NCBI GenBank assembly: GCA_028693555.1
Contig: JAQUVD010000010.1
Location: forward strand, 1-64,000
From: Hespellia sp.
GTDB lineage: Bacteria > Bacillota > Clostridia > Lachnospirales > Lachnospiraceae
Direction: 5' to 3'
Length of the DNA stretch: 64,000 bases
Below the pieces are notes generated by a model, which saw only the letters and a program-made list of their open reading frames with translations, ran no database searches and had not been told where the DNA came from. Made by a program: the position numbers and the translations under genes. Shown in pieces: positions 1 through 9,970 of the stretch (positions are counted from its first letter, which is position 1; each line of letters opens with the position of its first letter).

Positions 1-65
1 TGGCCAAGGCCGGGAACTGTTAAATCTGAGGCTCTATCCATGTGCTCCAGGCATTGGAACAATAA

Positions 66-493
66 GAAATAAAGAAAAAGAGTGATTTCTTAAAATTAAC
101 ACTTGACAAGAGGTCACTTCATAACAGTAAGGTAGACGAAGCACTTGGCAAGGTACCAAAGGATTTGAGCATTTACACAGAAGAGTCCGTAAAGAACCTG
201 CAGGCTGCAATCGATGCAGTGCAACGTGGGAAAAATATTTCAGAGCAGGAACTGGTCAATCAGTATGCAGTAAGTATAGAGACAGCAACCCAGGGACTTG
301 TAAAGAAAAGTACAACGCCATCCGATGATGTGGGGGGAAGAATCAGACAACAACAAAGAATCAGACAACAACAAAGAGTCCGCAAACTGGAGATGCCGGA
401 AATACCGGAATGTGGTTTACTTTCTTAGTGGTATCATTTATGGCAGTAGTTATGTTGGGATTTGGACGTAAAAAAGCACATAGAACAAAATAA
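66..493 (+). pseudogene. Frameshifted 3' end of a cell-wall-anchored FIVAR surface protein
   Basis: Positions 66-337 read in one frame as a FIVAR-like segment (YTEESVKNLQAAIDAV, then an acidic helix ending ETATQGLVKK), a repeat typical of Gram-positive surface proteins. The natural continuation lies in another frame. Beyond a run of six G at 332-337, that frame gives a KNQTTT linker repeated twice, the sortase signal SPQTGD, a hydrophobic segment (WFTFLVVSFMAVVMLGF) and a basic tail RKKAHRTK, stopping at 491-493. One extra G in the run would join the frames exactly. The upstream stop at 63-65 suggests further damage or that the fragment is cut off there. It could be a decayed gene, a slippage-switched gene or a sequencing error. 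A TTG at 165 gives an 87-residue ORF that I do not regard as the real product. Confidence 0.7.
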
Positions 494-553
494 TCTGACC
501 ATTGTTTACAACATTGATATTTTATGAAAAATAAAAATAAGTGTGAAAATGTG

Positions 554-582
554 TTGACAGCATGGAAATGTTGTGCTAGAGT
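554..582 (+). promoter_or_regulatory. Sigma-A-type promoter of the rplJL operon
   Basis: A perfect -35 (TTGACA, 554-559) is followed after 17 bases by TAGAGT (577-582), preceded by TGC as an extended -10. Transcription would start near 590, just at the beginning of the L10 leader. Confidence 0.75.
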
Positions 583-589
583 ATATAAG

Positions 590-700
590 TAACTGCCGAA
601 GACAGTAGGTGCTCACAGCGAGCGTAAGTGTTTCACGCCTACCGAGGAAGACGATTTTGTAATGAACGCCTTTGTGTCTTTGGATACAAGGGCTTTTTAT
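590..700 (+). ncRNA. Ribosomal protein L10 leader with intrinsic attenuator
   Basis: Conserved L10-leader sequence blocks are visible: GCCGAAGACAGTAGGTG near 596-612 and CTACCGAGGAAGAC near 638-651. A terminator-like hairpin follows, GCCTTTGT (668-675) with ACAAGGGC (686-693), then TTTTTAT. In this family the L10(L12)4 complex binds the kink-turn-containing leader and represses rplJL expression autogenously. It sits directly between the promoter and rplJ, as expected. Confidence 0.85.
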
Positions 701-742
701 ATTATTGGCAGTGCACAAAATAAAACAAGGAGGTGCATGAAA

Positions 743-1294
743 GTGGCAAAAGTTGAATTAAAACAACCAATCGTAGCAGCAATCGCAGAAGACATTAAGG
801 ATGCGCAGGCAATCGTTGTTGTTGATTACCGTGGACTGACTGTTACAGAAGACACAGAACTTCGTAAACAGCTCAGAGAAGCAGGTGTAACATACAAAGT
901 TCAGAAGAACACAATGGTAAGAAGAGCATTTGAAGGAACTGATTTTGCAGCTTTAGATGAGCATTTAGCTGGACCAACAGCTATCGCAATTTCTAAAGAT
1001 GATGTAACAGCTCCGGCAAGAATTCTTTGCAACTTTGCAAAAACAGCCAAAGCTTTAGAATTAAAAGCAGGTGTAGTTGAAGGAACTGTATATGATGCAG
1101 CAGCATTAAATGAGTTAGCATCAATCCCTTCAAGAGAAGTATTACTTTCAAAATTACTTGGAAGCATTCAATCACCAATTACAAACTTTGCTCGTGTTAT
1201 CAATCAGATCGCAGAGCAGGGTGATGCAGCAGATGCTGAACCAGCAGCTGAAGAAGCAGCAGCAGAAGCAACAGAAGCTTCAGTAGAAGAATAA
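743..1294 (+). CDS. rplJ: 50S ribosomal protein L10
   Basis: L10 forms the base of the L7/L12 stalk on the large ribosomal subunit and binds 23S rRNA. The protein reads (M)AKVELKQPIVAAIAEDIKDA with the conserved VVVDYRGLTV segment. I chose the GTG at 743: AAGGAGG at 727-733 is 9 bases away, whereas the in-frame ATG at 737 is only 3 bases from it. An ATG at 662 lies inside the leader terminator and is not credible. Length is 183 residues, slightly long for the family because of an Ala/Glu-rich C-terminal tail. rplL follows after 35 bases. Confidence 0.95.
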   Translation: MAKVELKQPIVAAIAEDIKDAQAIVVVDYRGLTVTEDTELRKQLREAGVTYKVQKNTMVRRAFEGTDFAALDEHLAGPTAIAISKDDVTAPARILCNFAKTAKALELKAGVVEGTVYDAAALNELASIPSREVLLSKLLGSIQSPITNFARVINQIAEQGDAADAEPAAEEAAAEATEASVEE

Positions 1295-1329
1295 TAAAAT
1301 TAAAAACAAATTAAATGGAGGAAATTAAA

Positions 1330-1707
1330 ATGGCTAAAATGACAACAGCTGAAATGATCGAAGCGATCAAAGAGTTATCAGTATTAGAATTAAATGAGTT
1401 AGTAAAAGCATGTGAAGAAGAATTCGGTGTTTCTGCAGCAGCAGGCGTAGTAGTTGCAGCAGCAGGTGCAGCAGGCGGAGAAGCAGCAGCAGAGAAAGAT
1501 GAATTCGATGTAGAGTTAACAGCAATCGGTTCTGCAAAAGTTAAAGTAATCAAGGTTGTTCGTGAAGTAACAGGTCTTGGATTAAAAGAAGCAAAAGAAT
1601 TAGTTGACGGAGCTCCTAAAGTAATCAAAGAGGGCGCATCTAAAGCTGAAGCTGAAGATATCAAAACAAAACTTGAGGGCGAAGGCGCTGAGGTTACACT
1701 TAAATAA
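1330..1707 (+). CDS. rplL: 50S ribosomal protein L7/L12
   Basis: The multicopy stalk protein recruits translation factors. The 125 residues show the N-terminal dimerisation helix ([20 protein letters not shown]), an Ala/Gly-rich hinge around residues 38-55, and the conserved C-terminal domain ([20 protein letters not shown], then GAEVTLK at the end). Start ATG at 1330 is set by GGAGG at 1317-1321 (8-base spacing); an upstream in-frame ATG at 1315 overlaps the Shine-Dalgarno. It is co-transcribed with rplJ and followed by a terminator. Confidence 0.96.
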   Translation: MAKMTTAEMIEAIKELSVLELNELVKACEEEFGVSAAAGVVVAAAGAAGGEAAAEKDEFDVELTAIGSAKVKVIKVVREVTGLGLKEAKELVDGAPKVIKEGASKAEAEDIKTKLEGEGAEVTLK

Positions 1708-1741
1708 TTGTGGTCGCGAAAGCATCAAGCCATACAACGAC

Positions 1742-1779
1742 AAAAACGGAACGGGAAATTCCCGTATCCGTTTTTGTTA
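1742..1779 (+). terminator. Rho-independent terminator after rplL
   Basis: AAAAACGGAACGGGAA pairs with TTCCCGTATCCGTTTTT around a very short loop (the stem has one unpaired base), and a T-rich stretch TTTTTGTTATT follows. It separates rplJL from the independent rpoB promoter downstream. Confidence 0.8.
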
Positions 1780-1796
1780 TTATATAAAAAAATATG

Positions 1797-1826
1797 TTGA
1801 CAAGCAAAATGACACTATGATATAGT
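1797..1826 (+). promoter_or_regulatory. Promoter of rpoBC
   Basis: TTGACA (1797-1802), 18-base spacer, TATAGT (1821-1826) with TGA immediately before it as an extended -10. The predicted start near 1833 gives a leader of about 130 bases before rpoB. Confidence 0.75.
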
Positions 1827-1892
1827 ATAAGATGCACTATTGTGGAAAGGTATGCCACGAAAGTGCATGGAAAACATATCATAGTGTTTTTT
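1812..1892 (+). promoter_or_regulatory. Long dyad over the rpoB promoter, with nested leader hairpin
   Basis: A perfect 12-base inverted repeat, ACACTATGATAT (1812-1823) and ATATCATAGTGT (1876-1887), is followed by a T run (1888-1892). Its left arm overlaps the -10 box. Only transcripts reading through from rplL can form it, where it would act as a terminator; transcripts from the rpoB promoter lack the left arm. Nested inside is a hairpin at the very 5' end of the rpoB message: ATGCACT (1832-1838) with AGTGCAT (1862-1868), extended by GTGG/CCAC. I know of no named RNA family for this. Confidence 0.5.
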
Positions 1893-1960
1893 CGTATGAA
1901 CAGCAACATTTTACGGGCACCTGTCGCCCATCAAAAAAATATATGAGGAGTGAAACGTCA

Positions 1961-4900
1961 ATGGAGAAAAACAGAATTCGTCCCATCAAAAACGGAAAAA
2001 GTTCACGCATGAGCTATTCCAGACAAAAAGAAGTATTGGAAATGCCGAATTTAATTGAAGTTCAGAAGGATTCCTATCAGTGGTTTCTGAAAGAAGGATT
2101 AAAAGAAGTATTTGCAGATATTTCTCCGATTGCTGATTACAGTGGTCACCTTAGCCTGGAGTTTGTAGATTTTAAGCTTTGCGAGGATGATGTAAAGTAC
2201 ACCATCGAGGAGTGCAAGGAAAGAGATACAACTTATGCTGCACCTATGAAGGTAAGAGTTCGTCTTTACAATAAAGAAAATGATGAGATTAACGAACACG
2301 AGATATTTATGGGAGATCTCCCTATTATGACAGCTACCGGTACATTCGTGATCAACGGTGCTGAACGTGTTATCGTAAGTCAGTTAGTTCGTTCACCTGG
2401 CATCTATTATGGGATTGCACATGATAAGATCGGTAAAGAGCTTTATTCAGCAACTGTTATTCCAAACCGTGGAGCATGGCTGGAATATGAGACGGATTCC
2501 AATGACGTTTTTTATGTACGAGTAGATAGAACAAGAAAGGTACCGATTACAGTGCTCATCCGTGCACTCGGAATTGGTACGAATGCGGAGATTCTTGAAT
2601 TATTTGGAGAAGAGCCTAAGATCCTTGCAAGCTTTGGCAAAGATACAGCCGAGAGCTATCAGGAAGGTTTATTAGAGTTATACAAAAAGATTCGTCCGGG
2701 CGAGCCTCTTGCAGTAGATAGCGCAGAGAGTCTTATTACAAGTATGTTTTTCGATGCAAGAAGATATGATCTTGCAAAAGTTGGACGTTATAAATTCAAT
2801 AAAAAACTGGCACTTAAGAATCGAATCGCAGGTCATGTACTTGCGGAGGATGTTACGAGTCCATTGACAGGAAAAGTGGTTGCTGAGAAAGGAACCCTCG
2901 TTACTCGTGAAATCGCAGATGAGATTCAGAATGCCGCAGTTCCATTTGTATGGATGCAGGGTGAAGATGAGAGCCGCAACATCAAAGTGTTATCAAGTAT
3001 GATGGTTGACCTTCGTGCAATTGTGGACATTGATCCACAGGAAGTAGGGGTTACCGAACTTGTATACTATCCGGTATTAGAAGGCTTGCTGGAAGAATCG
3101 GCAGGAGATATTGACGAATTGAAAGATCTGATTCGCCGTGACTTATCAGACCTGATTCCAAAGCATATTACAAAAGAAGATATTTTAGCGTCCATCAACT
3201 ATAACATGCATCTTGAGTATCGCATGGGAAATGAAGACGATATTGACCACTTGGGTAACAGACGTATCCGTGCGGTCGGTGAGTTACTGCAGAACCAGTA
3301 CAGAATCGGTCTGTCCAGATTAGAGAGAGTTGTTCGTGAAAGAATGACAACACAGGATCAGGAGACGATTTCACCACAGTCGTTAATTAATATTAAACCG
3401 GTAACGGCAGCGGTTAAAGAATTCTTTGGTTCTTCACAGCTGTCACAGTTCATGGATCAGAATAACCCGCTTGGAGAGCTTACTCATAAGAGACGTTTAT
3501 CTGCACTTGGTCCTGGTGGTCTTTCGCGAGACAGAGCCGGATTTGAGGTGCGAGATGTACATTATTCTCATTATGGAAGAATGTGTCCAATCGAGACACC
3601 TGAAGGTCCGAACATCGGTCTGATCAACTCGCTTGCTACGTATGCAAGAATCAATGAATATGGATTTATTGAAGCACCTTACCGTAAGATTGATAAGACA
3701 GATGCAGAGAATCCGGTTGTAACAGATGACGTTGTTTATATGACAGCCGATGAAGAGGATAACTATCACGTGGCACAGGCCAATGAACCATTAGATGACG
3801 AAGGACATTTCGTTCATAAGAATGTATCAGGTCGTTACCGTGAGGAGACACAGGAGTACGAGAAGAGCAGATTTGACTACATGGATGTATCGCCGAAGAT
3901 GGTATTCTCGGTTGCTACAGCATTGATTCCTTTCCTGGAAAATGACGATGCGAACCGTGCCCTCATGGGATCCAACATGCAGCGTCAGGCTGTTCCGCTT
4001 CTGACAACAGAAGCTCCTGTTGTTGGTACCGGTATGGAACCAAAAGCGGCGGTCGATTCAGGTGTATGTATTGTTACAGAACAGGCTGGCATCATTGAAC
4101 GCTCGACATCAACAGATATCACTGTAAAACATGATGACGGAACAAAGACAAACTATAAATTAACGAAATTTATGCGCAGTAACCAGAGCAACTGTTATAA
4201 CCAGAGACCAATCGTTGACAAAGGCGAGAGAGTTGAGGCAGGACAGGTTATCGCTGATGGTCCTTCTACCTCCAATGGTGAAATCGCTCTTGGTAAGAAC
4301 CCGTTGATCGGTTTCATGACATGGGAAGGCTACAATTACGAGGATGCGGTATTATTAAGTGAAAGACTGGTACAGGATGATGTCTATACATCCGTTCATA
4401 TTGAAGAATATGAAGCAGAAGCCCGTGATACAAAGCTTGGACCTGAGGAAATCACTCGTGATATCCCGGGAGTCGGTGATGATGCACTCAAAGATCTTGA
4501 CGAAAGAGGTATCATTCGTATCGGTGCTGAGGTTCGTGCAGGAGATATTCTTGTCGGTAAAGTAACACCTAAGGGTGAGACAGAGCTGACTGCAGAGGAG
4601 AGACTGCTTCGGGCAATCTTTGGAGAAAAGGCTCGTGAAGTCAGAGATACATCACTCAAAGTACCTCATGGTGAATATGGTATCATCGTTGATGCAAAGG
4701 TATTTACGAGAGAGAACGGCGATGAATTATCACCTGGAGTGAACCAGTCAGTTCGCATCTACATCGCACAGAAGAGAAAGATTTCTGTTGGAGATAAGAT
4801 GGCCGGCCGTCATGGTAACAAGGGTGTTGTTTCCCGTGTGCTTCCGGTAGAAGATATGCCATATCTTCCAAACGGACGTCCATTGGATATCGTACTGAAC

Positions 4901-5818
4901 CCACTGGGTGTACCTTCACGTATGAATATCGGACAGGTGCTTGAGATTCACTTGTCACTCGCATCAAAAGCGTTAGGATTTAATATCGCGACACCGGTCT
5001 TTGACGGTGCAAACGAGATAGATATTATGGATACACTTGATCTCGCAGATGATTATGTCAACTTAGAATGGGAAGAATTTGAGAAGAAACACAAAGAAGA
5101 GTTACTTCCTGAAGTGATGGAGTATCTGTCTGAGAATAGAGAGCATAGAAAGTTATGGAAGGGCGTGCCTCTTTCAAGAGATGGTAAAGTTCGTCTTCGT
5201 GATGGGCGTACAGGAGAATTCTTTGATGGACCGGTAACAATCGGACACATGCATTACCTGAAGCTCCATCATCTGGTAGATGACAAGATCCATGCTCGTT
5301 CAACGGGTCCTTACTCTCTGGTTACACAGCAGCCGTTAGGTGGTAAAGCACAGTTCGGTGGACAGCGATTTGGAGAGATGGAGGTATGGGCACTTGAGGC
5401 TTATGGTGCATCATACACATTACAGGAGATTTTGACAGTCAAGTCGGATGACGTTGTTGGTCGTGTGAAGACATATGAAGCAATTATCAAGGGAGAGAAC
5501 ATCCCTGAGCCTGGTATCCCTGAATCATTCAAGGTACTTCTGAAGGAGCTGCAGTCACTCGGACTGGATATTAAAGTTCTGGATGACCAGGAAAATGAAG
5601 TTGAGATTATGGAAAGTGTTGATTACGGCGAGACAGATATGCGCTCGATCATTGAAGGTGACAGAAAATACCGTCGTGACGATGAGAACGAGTTCCAGGA
5701 TCATGGCTTTACAGCTCAGGAAGTGGATGACGAAAAAGGATTCATTGATGTCAGTGAAGATAACAGTGATGAAGAAGATGCAACTATTGAATTTGAAGAA
5801 ATTTTAGATGAAGAATAG
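1961..5818 (+). CDS. rpoB: DNA-directed RNA polymerase subunit beta
   Basis: Catalytic beta subunit of RNA polymerase, 1285 residues. Family landmarks are readable: the rifampicin region ([20 protein letters not shown], then [17 protein letters not shown]), [20 protein letters not shown], and near the end the switch region [20 protein letters not shown]. The C-terminus carries an acidic tail after residue 1240. Start ATG at 1961 is supported by GAGGAG at 1945-1950. The frame is open back to 1832, but those 43 extra codons have no ribosome site and overlap the leader hairpin. rpoC follows 15 bases downstream in the same operon. Confidence 0.98.
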   Translation: MEKNRIRPIKNGKSSRMSYSRQKEVLEMPNLIEVQKDSYQWFLKEGLKEVFADISPIADYSGHLSLEFVDFKLCEDDVKYTIEECKERDTTYAAPMKVRVRLYNKENDEINEHEIFMGDLPIMTATGTFVINGAERVIVSQLVRSPGIYYGIAHDKIGKELYSATVIPNRGAWLEYETDSNDVFYVRVDRTRKVPITVLIRALGIGTNAEILELFGEEPKILASFGKDTAESYQEGLLELYKKIRPGEPLAVDSAESLITSMFFDARRYDLAKVGRYKFNKKLALKNRIAGHVLAEDVTSPLTGKVVAEKGTLVTREIADEIQNAAVPFVWMQGEDESRNIKVLSSMMVDLRAIVDIDPQEVGVTELVYYPVLEGLLEESAGDIDELKDLIRRDLSDLIPKHITKEDILASINYNMHLEYRMGNEDDIDHLGNRRIRAVGELLQNQYRIGLSRLERVVRERMTTQDQETISPQSLINIKPVTAAVKEFFGSSQLSQFMDQNNPLGELTHKRRLSALGPGGLSRDRAGFEVRDVHYSHYGRMCPIETPEGPNIGLINSLATYARINEYGFIEAPYRKIDKTDAENPVVTDDVVYMTADEEDNYHVAQANEPLDDEGHFVHKNVSGRYREETQEYEKSRFDYMDVSPKMVFSVATALIPFLENDDANRALMGSNMQRQAVPLLTTEAPVVGTGMEPKAAVDSGVCIVTEQAGIIERSTSTDITVKHDDGTKTNYKLTKFMRSNQSNCYNQRPIVDKGERVEAGQVIADGPSTSNGEIALGKNPLIGFMTWEGYNYEDAVLLSERLVQDDVYTSVHIEEYEAEARDTKLGPEEITRDIPGVGDDALKDLDERGIIRIGAEVRAGDILVGKVTPKGETELTAEERLLRAIFGEKAREVRDTSLKVPHGEYGIIVDAKVFTRENGDELSPGVNQSVRIYIAQKRKISVGDKMAGRHGNKGVVSRVLPVEDMPYLPNGRPLDIVLNPLGVPSRMNIGQVLEIHLSLASKALGFNIATPVFDGANEIDIMDTLDLADDYVNLEWEEFEKKHKEELLPEVMEYLSENREHRKLWKGVPLSRDGKVRLRDGRTGEFFDGPVTIGHMHYLKLHHLVDDKIHARSTGPYSLVTQQPLGGKAQFGGQRFGEMEVWALEAYGASYTLQEILTVKSDDVVGRVKTYEAIIKGENIPEPGIPESFKVLLKELQSLGLDIKVLDDQENEVEIMESVDYGETDMRSIIEGDRKYRRDDENEFQDHGFTAQEVDDEKGFIDVSEDNSDEEDATIEFEEILDEE

Positions 5819-5833
5819 GAGGAGCCTTTTAAT

Positions 5834-8800
5834 ATGCCAACAACAAATGAACAACAGTACAAACCATTGACTTTTGACGCAATTAAAATTGGCCTGGCTT
5901 CACCAGAGAAAATCTTGGAGTGGTCAAATGGAGAAGTAACAAAACCAGAGACGATTAACTACCGTACTTTAAAACCAGAGAAGGATGGCCTTTTCTGTGA
6001 AAAGATTTTCGGTCCAAGCAAAGACTGGGAATGTCATTGTGGTAAATATAAAAAGATTCGTTATAAAGGCGTTGTGTGTGATCGATGTGGAGTTGAGGTA
6101 ACAAAGGCTACTGTGCGTCGTGAACGTATGGGACATATCGCTCTTGCAGCACCGGTTTCCCATATCTGGTACTTTAAGGGGATTCCAAGCCGTATGGGAT
6201 TGATTCTCGATATTTCTCCTAAGACATTAGAGAGAGTATTATATTTCGCTTCTTATATTGTGTTAGATAAGGGCGAGACAGATTTAACATACAAACAGAT
6301 TCTCTCAGAGGCTGAATATCAGGAAGCCAGAGAAAACTGGGGAAGCGGATTCCGCGTAGGCATGGGAGCAGAGTCCATCAAGGAACTGCTTGAGAATATC
6401 GATCTTGACAAGGAATACGTACAGCTTCAGGCTGATCTTGAGAATTCATCAGGACAGAAACGTACAAGAATCGTAAAACGTCTGGAAGTTGTAGAAGCGT
6501 TCAAAGAATCCGGAAATAAACCAGAGTGGATGATTATGACAGCAATCCCTGTCATTCCACCGGATTTACGTCCAATGGTTCAGCTAGATGGTGGACGTTT
6601 TGCAACATCAGATTTAAATGATTTATACAGAAGAATTATTAACCGTAACAATCGTCTTACAAGACTGTTAGAGTTAGGCGCACCGGATATTATTGTGCGT
6701 AACGAGAAGAGAATGCTTCAGGAAGCGGTAGACGCATTGATTGATAATGGTCGTCGTGGCCGTCCGGTAACCGGACCTGGTAATAGAGCATTAAAATCAT
6801 TATCAGACATGTTGAAAGGTAAATCCGGCCGTTTCAGACAGAACCTTCTTGGTAAACGTGTTGACTATTCCGGTCGTTCCGTTATCGTAGTTGGACCGGA
6901 ACTTAAGATTTACCAGTGTGGTCTGCCAAAAGAGATGGCAATTGAGTTATTCAAGCCATTTGTTATGAAAGAATTAGTTGCTGATGGTACAGCACATAAT
7001 ATTAAGAATGCGAAAAAGATGGTAGAGAGACTTCAGCCGGAGGTATGGGACGTACTCGAAGGCGTAATCAAAGAGCATCCGGTTATGTTAAACCGAGCAC
7101 CTACGCTTCATAGACTGGGTATTCAGGCGTTTGAGCCAATCCTTGTAGAAGGTAAAGCAATTAAGCTTCATCCATTGGTTTGTACTGCTTACAATGCCGA
7201 TTTCGATGGCGACCAGATGGCTGTCCATCTTCCGCTTTCAGTAGAAGCACAGGCAGAGTGCCGCTTCTTGCTGTTATCACCGAACAACTTACTGAAGCCA
7301 TCGGATGGTGGTCCGGTAGCGGTTCCTTCACAGGATATGGTACTTGGTATCTACTATCTGACACAGGAAAGACCGGGAGCCAAAGGGGAAGGTAAGTTTT
7401 TCAAGAACTTAAACGAAGCGATTCTGGCATATGAGAATCAGGTAGTTACACTGCATTCAAGAGTAACGGTCCGTGTGACAAAGACGATGCCGGATGGAAC
7501 GGTAAAGACAGGAAATGTAAACTCAACTGTAGGACGTTTTCTGTTCAACGAGATTATTCCTCAGGACTTAGGCTTTGTAGACCGGAGTGATGCAGAGAAT
7601 GATCTTGCGCTTGAGGTTGATTTCCATGTAGGAAAGAAACAGGCAAAACAGATCCTTGAAAAAGTTATCAATACACACGGCGCAACAACAACGGCAGAGG
7701 TACTTGATAACATCAAGGCAATTGGTTACAAGTATTCTACGAAAGCGGCTATGACCGTATCGATTTCTGACATGACCGTACCGCCTCAGAAACCGGAGAT
7801 GATCGAAGAAGCACAGAACACAGTAGATTTGATTACAAAGAACTACAAACGTGGTCTGATCACTGAGGAAGAACGTTACAAAGAAGTTGTAGAGACATGG
7901 AAAGCAACGGATGATAAATTGACAGAGGCGCTTCTGACAGGTCTTGACGAATACAACAACATCTTCATGATGGCCGATTCCGGAGCCCGTGGATCGGACA
8001 AACAGATCAAACAGCTTGCAGGTATGCGTGGATTGATGGCTGATACAACCGGCCGTACAATCGAGCTCCCAATCAAGTCAAACTTCCGTGAAGGTCTTGA
8101 CGTATTGGAGTATTTCATGTCTGCGCATGGTGCTCGTAAAGGTCTTTCTGATACAGCCCTTCGTACAGCCGATTCAGGATACCTGACAAGACGTCTCGTT
8201 GATGTATCTCAGCAGCTGATTATTTATGATACAGACTGTACACCGGTCGGTGAAGAGATTTCGGGAATGTATGTTAAAGCATTTATGGAAGGTAATGAAG
8301 AAATCGAGAGCCTTCAGGAGCGTATTACAGGACGTTACTCATGTGAAGATATCAAGGATAAAGAGGGAAACATCCTCGTTAAGAAGAATCATATGATTAC
8401 ACCGAGACGTGCAGAACGTGTTATGAAAAAGGGCGTTAATGCAAAGGGCGGTGAGATCGATGAAGTGAAGATCCGTACCATCTTAACCTGTAAATGCCGT
8501 AATGGTGTCTGCTCGAAATGTTATGGCGCGAACATGGCAACCGGAGAATCTGTTCAGGTTGGAGAAGCTGTTGGTATTATTGCAGCACAGTCCATTGGTG
8601 AGCCGGGTACACAGCTTACAATGAGAACATTCCATACCGGTGGTGTAGCCGGTGATGATATCACACAGGGTCTTCCTCGTGTCGAGGAGCTTTTTGAGGC
8701 AAGAAAGCCAAAAGGACTTGCAATTATTACAGAGTTTGGCGGAACTGCGACAATCAGTGACACAAAGAAGAAACGTGAAGTAATCGTTAATAATAGCGAG

Positions 8801-9493
8801 ACTGGAGAATCAAAAGCATACTTAATTCCTTATGGTTCAAGAATTAAAATACTTGACGGCCAGGAATTAGAGGCTGGTGATCCATTGACAGAAGGTAGTG
8901 CGAACCCACATGATATCCTTAAGATCAAGGGGCTGCGTGCGGTACAGGATTACATGATTCAGGAAGTACAGCGTGTATACCGTCTTCAGGGTGTAGATAT
9001 CAATGATAAGCATATCGAGGTGATTGTGCGTCAGATGCTCAAGAAACTGCGTGTGGAAGAGAGTGGAGACAGCGAATTCTTACCGGGAACTATGGTAGAC
9101 GTACTCGAGATGGAGAGCGTGAATAAACAGCTTGCAGCAGAAGGCAAAGAATTAGCGACCGGAGAGCAGATTATGCTTGGTATTACAAAAGCATCGCTTG
9201 CAACGGAGTCATTCCTTTCCGCAGCTTCTTTCCAGGAGACAACAAAGGTTCTGACAGATGCAGCAATCAGAGGTAAAGTCGATCACCTTGTCGGTCTGAA
9301 AGAGAACGTAATCATTGGTAAACCAATTCCAGCAGGAACCGGTATGAGAAAATACCGAGATGTAAGACTCGATAACGAGCTGACATTAGGCGATACAGTT
9401 GAGTTCGATGAAGAATTAGAGTTCGATGAAGATTTGATGGATCCGATGGAAGTGACAGAAATTTCAGAAGAGATAGAGATTACAGAAGAATAA
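5834..9493 (+). CDS. rpoC: DNA-directed RNA polymerase subunit beta'
   Basis: Beta' subunit, 1219 residues, containing the active-site magnesium motif [12 protein letters not shown] and the N-terminal zinc-binding cysteines ([20 protein letters not shown]). A second zinc site appears near residue 880 ([13 protein letters not shown]), and the bridge/trigger region includes [27 protein letters not shown] at 5817-5822 precedes the ATG and overlaps the rpoB stop, indicating coupled expression. The C-terminal end is very acidic. A strong bidirectional hairpin follows. Confidence 0.98.
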   Translation: MPTTNEQQYKPLTFDAIKIGLASPEKILEWSNGEVTKPETINYRTLKPEKDGLFCEKIFGPSKDWECHCGKYKKIRYKGVVCDRCGVEVTKATVRRERMGHIALAAPVSHIWYFKGIPSRMGLILDISPKTLERVLYFASYIVLDKGETDLTYKQILSEAEYQEARENWGSGFRVGMGAESIKELLENIDLDKEYVQLQADLENSSGQKRTRIVKRLEVVEAFKESGNKPEWMIMTAIPVIPPDLRPMVQLDGGRFATSDLNDLYRRIINRNNRLTRLLELGAPDIIVRNEKRMLQEAVDALIDNGRRGRPVTGPGNRALKSLSDMLKGKSGRFRQNLLGKRVDYSGRSVIVVGPELKIYQCGLPKEMAIELFKPFVMKELVADGTAHNIKNAKKMVERLQPEVWDVLEGVIKEHPVMLNRAPTLHRLGIQAFEPILVEGKAIKLHPLVCTAYNADFDGDQMAVHLPLSVEAQAECRFLLLSPNNLLKPSDGGPVAVPSQDMVLGIYYLTQERPGAKGEGKFFKNLNEAILAYENQVVTLHSRVTVRVTKTMPDGTVKTGNVNSTVGRFLFNEIIPQDLGFVDRSDAENDLALEVDFHVGKKQAKQILEKVINTHGATTTAEVLDNIKAIGYKYSTKAAMTVSISDMTVPPQKPEMIEEAQNTVDLITKNYKRGLITEEERYKEVVETWKATDDKLTEALLTGLDEYNNIFMMADSGARGSDKQIKQLAGMRGLMADTTGRTIELPIKSNFREGLDVLEYFMSAHGARKGLSDTALRTADSGYLTRRLVDVSQQLIIYDTDCTPVGEEISGMYVKAFMEGNEEIESLQERITGRYSCEDIKDKEGNILVKKNHMITPRRAERVMKKGVNAKGGEIDEVKIRTILTCKCRNGVCSKCYGANMATGESVQVGEAVGIIAAQSIGEPGTQLTMRTFHTGGVAGDDITQGLPRVEELFEARKPKGLAIITEFGGTATISDTKKKREVIVNNSETGESKAYLIPYGSRIKILDGQELEAGDPLTEGSANPHDILKIKGLRAVQDYMIQEVQRVYRLQGVDINDKHIEVIVRQMLKKLRVEESGDSEFLPGTMVDVLEMESVNKQLAAEGKELATGEQIMLGITKASLATESFLSAASFQETTKVLTDAAIRGKVDHLVGLKENVIIGKPIPAGTGMRKYRDVRLDNELTLGDTVEFDEELEFDEDLMDPMEVTEISEEIEITEE

Positions 9494-9511
9494 TCCTTGT
9501 AAAAGGATGAG

Positions 9512-9549
9512 ATAAGAGGGATGTGCATTTCCATGCACATCCCTCTTAT
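9512..9549. terminator. Bidirectional terminator between rpoC and a converging small gene
   Basis: A perfect 17-base-pair stem (9512-9528 with 9533-9549) is closed by a TTCC tetraloop. The stop codon of the converging minus-strand gene (TTA at 9546-9548) lies inside the stem. T-runs are short on both sides, so termination may rely on the stem's strength. Confidence 0.75.
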
Positions 9550-9809
9550 TCTTCAATGATTTGAATCTGCAGATAGTCAAACTCAATCTGTTCGATAAAA
9601 CTATCCTGATAGAAATTTGCTTTCGAATGACGCTTGAAATCAGTGATATTCGAATTCAGCCATATTGGCTTTTCAAGATCAAATTCGTAGCACACAACAT
9701 CCAAAGCGTTAAAAACCTTATGCGTACGTGTCTCGTCAGTCTCATCGCAGATGACAGTGTCCTTTAATAAATGATTGTCTTTTATTTCTTTTGCCCATAA
9801 ACGGAACAT
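9546..9809 (-). CDS. Conserved hypothetical protein, 87 residues
   Basis: Unrecognised function. The protein begins MFRLWAKEIKDNHLLKDT and contains VICDETDETRTHKVFNALD and DLEKPIWL; it is acidic and soluble, with no signal peptide or membrane segment. From memory, similar small proteins occur in Lachnospiraceae genomes, but I cannot confirm this here. The start is backed by GAGGAG at 9819-9824 with 9-base spacing. It converges on rpoC and shares its terminator. Confidence 0.7.
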   Translation of the reverse strand: MFRLWAKEIKDNHLLKDTVICDETDETRTHKVFNALDVVCYEFDLEKPIWLNSNITDFKRHSKANFYQDSFIEQIEFDYLQIQIIEE

Positions 9810-9970
9810 ATAAATTCACTCCTCGTCTGTATAGAATAATCAGGTAATGCTAGTGTGTTTGATTATAAACGGGAGGAAGAAAAAAAGCAAGTAAGATATC
9901 CCTTTTCGTCTTGTTGTTTTATCAATTCTAAGTTAAAATGAGGAAAAGGAAATGTAAAGGGATGGTATGT

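Noticed and set aside
2-85. Open frame possibly forming the end of an upstream protein
   Set aside because: Only 27 codons before a stop, no recognisable motif, and it runs off the window edge.
340-375. Two tandem 18-base repeats, considered as a repeat array
   Set aside because: They encode the KNQTTT linker of the surface protein in the corrected frame, not a CRISPR or regulatory array.
1832-1960. In-frame N-terminal extension of rpoB (43 codons)
   Set aside because: No ribosome site, starts at the presumed transcription start and overlaps the leader hairpin; the start at 1961 has GAGGAG and the expected N-terminus.
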